Assembly: GCA_943737045.1 (NCBI GenBank)
Contig: CALSFV010000211.1
Location: 1,272,501-1,336,500 of the forward strand
Length of the DNA: 64,000 bases
Source: Parapristionchus giblindavisi
Taxonomy: Eukaryota > Nematoda > Chromadorea > Rhabditida > Diplogasteridae
Direction: 5' to 3'
The notes under the pieces were generated by a model that was not told the DNA's origin, searched no databases, and saw only the letters and a program-made list of their open reading frames with translations. Made by a program: the position numbers and the translations under genes. Each line of letters begins with the position of its first letter. The first letter of the stretch is position 1. Below are positions 57,641-64,000 of this stretch, piece by piece.

Positions 57641-58930
57641 GTTTTGTGCACAAAGTGTAGGAGTGCCAATGTAAGCGATGTTCTTCTTGTTATTTGTTAT
57701 AGGCGAAACGCGAATTCCATTGGTGCATTTGGGTGATTTTCCACATTTCGTTCAATGAAAGATACTCTATAATTGCGCATTGGTTGCATTGTTTATATTT
57801 AAATTGTTCAAACTTGCAACTGAAGTGCGATTGTAAAATTGTTCAAATCGATTGATCTTTGATCTCTGACCTCTGACCTCTGATTTGTAGGTTACCCCGT
57901 CTGCTGAGGGTGTATTCATTGGCAAGAATGCGTATGGAGAGTCACGCGATTGTACGGTAGTCCAGAATGTTCTTTGATCTTTGATCTTTGATCATCTGTA
58001 GTTTGATCTTTGATCTTATAAAAGGTCAATGTACCTTGCAGAGGCAACCGTGCTCATTCCGTTTGTCGCTATATAAGAGGAACGTGTGGTCGACGGTCAA
58101 ATTGTGGTACCGTGCGAGGCACTGGCCGATGATAGGTACATACTGAGTATTGATTGATTTCTTGATTTTTTGCGTATTGATTGATTTCCTGATTGGAAAC
58201 GTTAACACCATGGTAGTTCCATATTTCCTTCAAGTGCTCGTCCTCGTCAACGTTGTATAATATAATAATCGTAATATATTATATATAAAGTAATAATAAT
58301 ATTAATTGATTAATATTATTATTAAGATTGTTATTATTTAATTATTTATTTATTTAAATGTATGTACAGACTAGAAGTGGAGTACGAGTGGCGAATGAAC
58401 GGCGCCCCTCTGCTCCCATCGTACGTCGAGAGCGGCCACTATATCGTGGGTTTTAAAAAAAATTAAGCAATCAATATTTTATACTTTTTGAATGCATTTT
58501 ATACCACTTTTTTGCCGTAGCAAGCAAAAGCCCCACTTTTCACTTCTTTTTTTGGTGTTGTGACACACCGTCCTATCTAGGCCAGAGATATTCTGGCAAA
58601 AGGCGCATTGTGATAACTTGCAGTTTGGATAATCTTTGATCTCTAATCTTTGATCTTCGATCTTTATTACAGGTTGGCGAGGATCAATCGCTGATGATGA
58701 CGGTTCTTTAATCGGGCGACTCTGTCAAGTACACATGCATTGCGAAGACCAAGCTGGACCAGGTGAAGAAGCAGATCAGGAATATCGATTAGAGGTATTG
58801 ATTTATTGATTATTGTTTATTGATTGATTACTGTCATTTATTGATTGATATTGATAAAGCGAAGAATGTAAATAGTATCTCTACGTGGTCACAGTGGATC
58901 TAATGGTCTATTCTGTTTTCCATTCCATTC

Positions 58931-59976
58931 GGGGGCATGACAGAAGCGCAACGACAAAAGCGCAACGGGTCATATCTCGGTCGGGGATGACCGTACAGAC
59001 ATCTGGATGTGTTTATCCGAACCCTCTCGGTCTGCACTATTATGGTACAAGTTGATATTTGATCTTTCACACCTCAAGGACAAAAGCGCAACGGGTCATA
59101 TCTCGGTCGGGGATGACCGTACAGACATCTGGCTGTGTTTATCCGAACCCTCTCGGTCTGCACTATTATGGTACAAGTTGATCTTTGATCTTTCACACCT
59201 AAACGACAAAAGCGCAACGGGTCACATCTCGATCGCAGATTAACCACAACACTCTACCGTTCCATGTGATTTGGGTGAAACTGGTGATTTTTTCCCGAAT
59301 TCTCTATGACCTATCACACCGAGGTCATAGAGGCAGATGAGGCGATCAGCTCAAATGGCTGAATTTTTTCATATATGGTCCTGAAATAATTCCGGTGTTA
59401 CTTGTGTAGTTCGCATAATACACTTTTGATAGAAATTTCATTTTTAAAATTATTAACATTTTTCACCAAAAAAATGAATTTCACAGGCTTGATATCCATA
59501 AAATTCTGCTCCTGGCGGCATAGTTTGCTAATTTTAGCACCATCGGTTCACTGAAGAGAGATGACTTTTCAAAGCGAAAAAACGCTATTTCAAAGTGGCG
59601 CCGTCTGGCCTCAACGATCAGCTCTACGTGCAAAATGAACATGGCCATCGTCAACAGCACCCTTGCCTCTATGACCTCTGTGTGATAGGTCATAGAGAAT
59701 TCGGGAAAAAATCACCAGTTTCACCCAAATCACAAGGAACGGTAGAGTGATGTGGTTAATCTGCGATCGAGATATGACCCGTTGCGCTTTTGACGTTTAT
59801 GTGGAAAGATCAAAGATTAACTTGTACCATAATAGTGCAGACCGAGAGGGTTCGGATAAACACAGCCAGATGTCTGTACGGTCATCTCCGACCGAGGTAT
59901 GACCCGTTGCGCTTTTGTCGTTTGCGCTCAAGGAAGTGATGTTGCGCATTTGACGTTGCGCTTCTGTCATGCCCCC
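58931..59976. mobile_element. Inverted-repeat element Q (8-bp target duplication)
   Basis: GGGGGCATGACAGAAGCGCA and its complement, flanked by a perfect TTCCATTC duplication (58,923-58,930 and 59,977-59,984). The left arm holds a 121-bp block in two tandem copies (from 58,955) where the right arm has one. An inner inverted repeat (59,258-59,745) carries CAAAATGAACATGGCCATCG-like sequence shared with element R. It lies between L1CAM-like exons. Confidence 0.9.
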
Positions 59977-60509
59977 TTCCATTCCCCCAGCACAATCTAA
60001 ATGTGGTGAATGAATTGAAAGTTGATCAATCAGGACTGATTTTGTTCTTTGATCTTTGATCTTTGATCTCTTCATTTCAGACGTTCCGTGCGCTCTGCCG
60101 ACGTGTCGCTGTGCAATGAGAAGGCGCGCACCGCCGAGGTCGCCTTTGAGCACATGAAGACCGCCGACAGCATCAGTCCCGTCAAGGCGTTTGGGTAAGT
60201 TTTTGATCATTTAACTTTGATCTTTGATCTTTGAACTTTGATCTTTTACTGATCTTTGATCTTTTCTCTAGGCTTTTATGACTAATTAGACTATCTAAAT
60301 AATAGTTTAGCAAATTTGAATTTTTAATATTTGATCTTTGATCTCTATCTCCCATAAGATTTGCTCGATTTATCATTATGGATGTTGTTGACCATGAAAG
60401 GATCGTCTGTTTATTTGATTTTCAAATTTCTCACAAATGCGCTTGCAGGATTCAATGTCAGATCGATAGTTCGACCGAGGTTGGCTCCTGGCGCACTCAT
60501 CTCGTTCCC

Positions 60510-60645
60510 GTAAGTTATCTTGCTTGTCTTGTTGCCGTAAGTTATCTTACTAGTTAGTGCTCCCGTAAGTTATCTTGCTAGTCGTGGTGCCGTAAGTTAT
60601 ATTACTAGTTAGTGCTCGCGTAAGTTATCTTGCTAGTGCTGTTAG
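60510..60645 (+). repeat. Tandem repeat of a splice donor (27/28 bp)
   Basis: GTAAGTTATCTT begins at 60,510, 60,537, 60,565, 60,592 and 60,620 (spacing 27, 28, 27, 28). The first copy is the donor of exon 60,449-60,509. Copies from the third onwards follow an in-frame TAG. Confidence 0.92.
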
Positions 60646-61319
60646 GTTTGACCGATGTCATTATGCGCCTTTCGAAACCTTTTGACTTCGTGTTTCATGA
60701 CTGCTATTGATGAGCGAGAAGTTGTCGTGGTGTTGATCGCTAATACGTATGTTTAACAATAAAAGGCTATTAAGAGAGATGGCCGTTAAGACTCGACCAC
60801 CCCCGGACACGTGCGCTAGCAATGAGAACTGGGAGTTCATACTTGGGTGTTAGGAGTGTCATCGGCCCTTATTACACAAAACAGCTGAAATTTCCTGTTT
60901 GTGCCCTCAGGCTATTAGAAAAATTAATTTCAAAAATAAACTTTTAAAAATCATAATTTCTCAAATTGTTGAGATGAAGTCTAAATACCATTTGCAATGC
61001 GTTTAGGGTGCACAGTGCTTGCTAATTCACTATTAGCATCGAATGTGCGTTGATTCCTAAACCACTTTTTTGACTCAAAATTGTGGTTTTTCCGGACAAA
61101 TCATCTATCGTTGTAGCCGCTGACAAACATTTCCGACCAGGTATTGTAGCCTAAGAAATTCTGCATCGATTTCACTTAAAACTAGGTTCTTCCCGTTAGA
61201 CCATTTTTGCGAATTTTTTTTCTCATAGTGTTCCCGAAGAACAGGGCTTTTAACTAAAGAAATGGGAATTTTCAAAAAAGTGTACTTCGGTAGCGTCATC
61301 ACTACGCAAAAAATAACTA

Positions 61320-61457
61320 AGTTAATTACACCAACACATCATGGTAATAATCCTTGATAAATTTTGTACATTGACTCAAAAGATGAGCTTGATTGCTTCC
61401 CAGGATCAAAAGTTATAAAATAATGAAAAAGCGTCCCATGACTTTTGGCCGATACTA
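61320..61457. mobile_element. Terminal repeat of an element, right copy
   Basis: Inverted match to 53,174-53,288 plus 54,506-54,545, followed by TA. It lies in the intron between 60,509 and 61,629. Confidence 0.65.
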
Positions 61458-62194
61458 TATATATTCGATGGAATAAAGAATAAATAAATAAATAGAGCGT
61501 TGTCAGAGCGGAGAGCAAAATTAGCTCGGGGAGTGCGTTTAATGTTAGCATGTGACAATTATATATTATTAGCAATGACAATCACAATTATATATTGGCA
61601 ATAGTACGATATTAATGCCATAATTTAGATTCTGCTCGAACACGGGTACGTTCAACGTGCCACTCCAGTCATTCGGACAGGTACGGTGTTTAGTTAGATT
61701 ACGGTACCTAAGAGTGGGATTGATCAATAACAACAAATCAATAATATGAGCATTACAGTATACCTAAGAGTGGGGTTGATCAATAACAACAAATCAATAA
61801 TATACACTTACAGTACGTCTTCCGCGTGATTACCCTCAATTCGTTGGGTGACTCGTATCCGACGAAGGCGAAGGACACATGTGTGACTCCGTCCCCACTT
61901 CCCGACCGCAACCCCTCGAGGTAGGTTTATCTTTGTCTAGGGGCGCATTCATTTCTTTGATATTGACACTTTAAAAATGAGAGAAAACATTGCGCAAGAA
62001 GAAAATAAAATGACTGTATAAAGATTTTGTTTTCGACTTTGATTATGACGGTCGTCAATTGATTCAATGAAATATCGAATGATTGATTTATCGATTGATT
62101 TGCAGGTATAAATTCTTTTCTTTCAGTGTTCTTTGATTGTCTGCTTCACAAACGCAAAGCCAGCCCATCAATGGAATCACTCATTTGGATAAAG

Positions 62195-64000
62195 GTAATA
62201 ATGGTCAATCGATAATGTATAAAGATTTATGATTATGTTGTTATTGATTGTTAATGCGAAGTGAGTATTCTCAATGATGTTGAACACATCTGAGACTCTT
62301 AACTTCTTTGATTTCTTCCCCCCCCCCCTCGTTCACCCTTTTTTGATGCGAAAGATTACAATTTTAGCGAAAAATAACAATATTCTTTATTCGCATTGAT
62401 ATTAATCGATTACGCTCAGAGAAAAAACCGTTAAATGCTAGGGTTTAAAACCCTAGTTGGCATGCATCGAGGTATATAACCCTTATGGGTGATCTCGAAA
62501 AGACTGTTCCAAAGTAACAAAACATTTTGCTCCGATTGGGAATCGAACAAGCGAGGGGCGCAACTCACCGCGATCTAGCCAAGCCCCTTACCTACTGCGC
62601 TAGCTGGATACAGTAGACGACAAAATTATATCATATTTTATTTTTCAAAGAATATCTCCAGCAAGGATCGATGAAACTTGATATGGCTCCTAAGTCATAT
62701 ACATGCACTGTTGCGTAGTACAACCACCTGTAGTAGAAGTCAAGTCCTCGAAAAGAAATACAAATATTGCGAAATTTTCGATTATGCCAAAATTCGATTT
62801 TTCCGTGATATTTTGTTAAAATTTTTATCGCTTTTTGTACAGCGTATTTCAATTCTATTTATACGCATGGTGTATGCAGTGGATCTATAGATGATGTAGA
62901 ACACGCAAACTGAGTTGTTAACGGCAGGGGAGAATAACCAAAGCTACAGTAATCAGGACGTACTCAAATGATACTTTGCCAGCAAATCATTAATGAACAG
63001 AGATCGATCGCTGAATCCTACAAGCGTAGGAATGTGCAGGGAAGTTCCACGTGTTACGGCCAGCAAGAATAAATAGGGTAGAGCTCAAATTAACTATATT
63101 CTCGAAGATAGAAACATCCTAGATATCTCGACCCATGACCCGGGGTTCATGGTTGAAAATTACCGAAGTCGAAAAATTCATGATGGTAGGAGACCAAATA
63201 CTATATGCCTGCATATCAACAGGCAGCTAACCTTTATTTTTATGGATACCGTAACCCGAACTACCGTAATCAAACCGGGATTTGTCTTGAATTTCGATAT
63301 AATATTGAAGAGTACGGTATCTAGATTACGGTAGATCGGGTTACGGTATCCATGAAAATAAAAGTTAGCTGACTGTTCATATACAGGCATATAGTATTTG
63401 GTCTCGGACCATCATGAATTTTTCGATTTCGGTAATTTTCAACCATGAACCCCGGGTCATGGGTCCTCTGAAAAAAATCAGTTCACGATTCCCGACGGTT
63501 ACGGTAGCACAATACCGTACACCCCTACTGATAACAATGGTACAACTTTTGTTGCCATAGGCCATCTCCCAACCGATTTATGATCCGTTGCCGAAACGAT
63601 CGTTGCCGAATCGATCGCCCCCCGCGGATAATGACTCCCGAGGAGATGGATCGACTGAGAGATAAACAACGACGATAAGGTGAGGGAGGGGAGAGATCAA
63701 AGATCAAAGATCAGAGATCAAGAGGGTATGAAGAGTTGATCATGAGTGTTGAATGGTTTGACTTATTGCCAGTCTTAAGAAGGTATGATTCGAGGAGGGA
63801 GGATATCACAGAGGTAAAAGATGAAAGATCAAGAGGAGGGAAGTGAGAGGAATATACTTGGTCATAGGCATAAATAGGTGTGAGAACAGGAGCGAGTTAT
63901 TGGTGTGGGGGGGGGGACGAAGATCATGGCTTTGGTAGAGAAGCGATAGTAATAATAATATTATTATTATTTTTATTTTTATTATTACTATTTTAATTAT
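62195..64000. other. Repeat-rich right end
   Basis: A tRNA-like minus-strand block at 62,529-62,605 (A-box-like TAGCGCAGTAGGTAAGG, B-box-like TTGTTCGATTCCC) is followed by a half copy of element D (62,612-63,115) and a foldback related to the centre of F2 (63,120-63,560, paired TACGGTATCCATGAAAATAA blocks). From 63,565 a short open stretch ends in TAA before GTGAGG, then GATCAAA heptamers, a poly-G run and ATT repeats. No gene is supported. Confidence 0.5.

Larger units (their letters stand above)
48907..62194 (+). pseudogene. L1CAM/neuroglian-type cell adhesion gene with four in-frame stops
   Basis: Exons: 48,907-49,009, 53,000-53,082, 57,197-57,286, 57,891-57,956, 58,042-58,135, 58,370-58,445, 58,673-58,794, 60,081-60,194, 60,449-60,509, 61,629-61,680, 61,814-61,920 and 62,127-62,194. 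Ig-type pieces come first (APVVLQGTTHKLHCFLSG, GTRLTIYDVR, DGQIVVPCEALADD then RLEVEYEWRMNG, GDSVKYTCIAKTKLD). Fibronectin III pieces follow (NEKARTAEVAFEHM, QIDSSTEVGSWRTHLVP, YVFRVITLNSLGDSYPTKAK, PSPLPDRNPS). The order and spacing match L1-family proteins (SAX-7, LAD-2, neuroglian). In-frame stops are TAA 58,074, TAA 58,709, TAG 58,790 and TGA 62,134, and junction phases fail at 57,956/58,042 and 60,509/61,629, while others (58,135/58,370, 58,445/58,673, 58,794/60,081, 60,194/60,449) still fit. Signal peptide, membrane span and ankyrin-binding tail are not seen. Most likely a decaying duplicate. Confidence 0.72.

Noticed and set aside
58042..58135. Alternative open frame through the exon at 58,042 that avoids the TAA
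   Set aside because: It is open but does not contain the conserved GQIVVPCEALADD Ig strand and does not fit the phase of the next exon.
53174..61457. A single 8-kb transposon that captured the L1CAM exons
   Set aside because: Matching exons of the same gene, in order, continue outside both terminal repeats (48,907, 53,000 and 61,629 onward), so two intron insertions explain it better.
63565..63680. Possible start exon ending before GTGAGG
   Set aside because: The frame closes with TAA before the donor and overlaps the edge of a foldback repeat; no homology is seen.
1..64000. TTTGATC arrays as telomeric or centromeric repeat
   Set aside because: The units are in short runs inside introns and transposons, not in a long array, and the nematode telomere repeat is TTAGGC.

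Overview
This is nuclear DNA from an animal, almost certainly a nematode. Protein-coding exons are short (about 55-350 nt), GC-rich and bounded by GT/AG, and they sit in AT-rich introns. The best gene is a ceh-44/CUX-type homeobox gene whose 5' half also feeds a CASP golgin, as at animal CUX1 loci. Short exons with bulky, repeat-filled introns suggest a diplogastrid (Pristionchus-like) worm, but that is inference. There is no bacterial operon structure, CRISPR array or virus.

Layout. (1) 1-13,733, plus strand: an intact CUX/CASP locus. Ten shared coiled-coil exons (167-4,365) end in phase 1. They join either 19 exons encoding three CUT domains and a homeodomain (4,971-10,240, stop TAA) or 8 exons encoding the CASP C-terminus with a membrane anchor (11,128-13,733, stop TAG). 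Both joins keep frame over the whole visible length. (2) 13.7-19.7 kb: mostly non-coding, with small inverted-repeat elements and simple repeats, then a tRNA-Leu(AAG) gene on the minus strand. (3) 20,236-21,039, minus strand: the last three exons of an S-formylglutathione hydrolase (esterase D) gene. The exon with the nucleophile serine is not found. (4) 21,551-29,390: a 7.8 kb TA-flanked inverted-repeat element with two further inverted-repeat elements nested in it. It carries fragments of unrelated host genes (ribosomal protein L35, SERCA calcium pump), so it looks like a Pack-type, gene-capturing transposon. (5) 31,983-37,748: a poorly recognised multi-exon gene or pseudogene with tandemly duplicated exons. 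(6) 40,768-42,176: three exons of an SPT6 (EMB-5) copy with one in-frame stop. (7) 46.5-62.2 kb: exons of an L1CAM/neuroglian-type adhesion gene (Ig, then fibronectin III), with four in-frame stops although most splice phases still fit.

The introns and spacers of parts 4-7 are packed with transposase-less foldback elements. One class has TA target duplications and is palindromic over most of its length; elements of this class are nested several deep. A second class has perfect 8-bp target duplications (hAT-like MITEs), in several families with up to four copies. A heptamer, TTTGATC, recurs in short arrays in introns across the window, often ending at the 3' splice site. Several tandem repeats begin exactly at a 5' splice site and reiterate the donor sequence.
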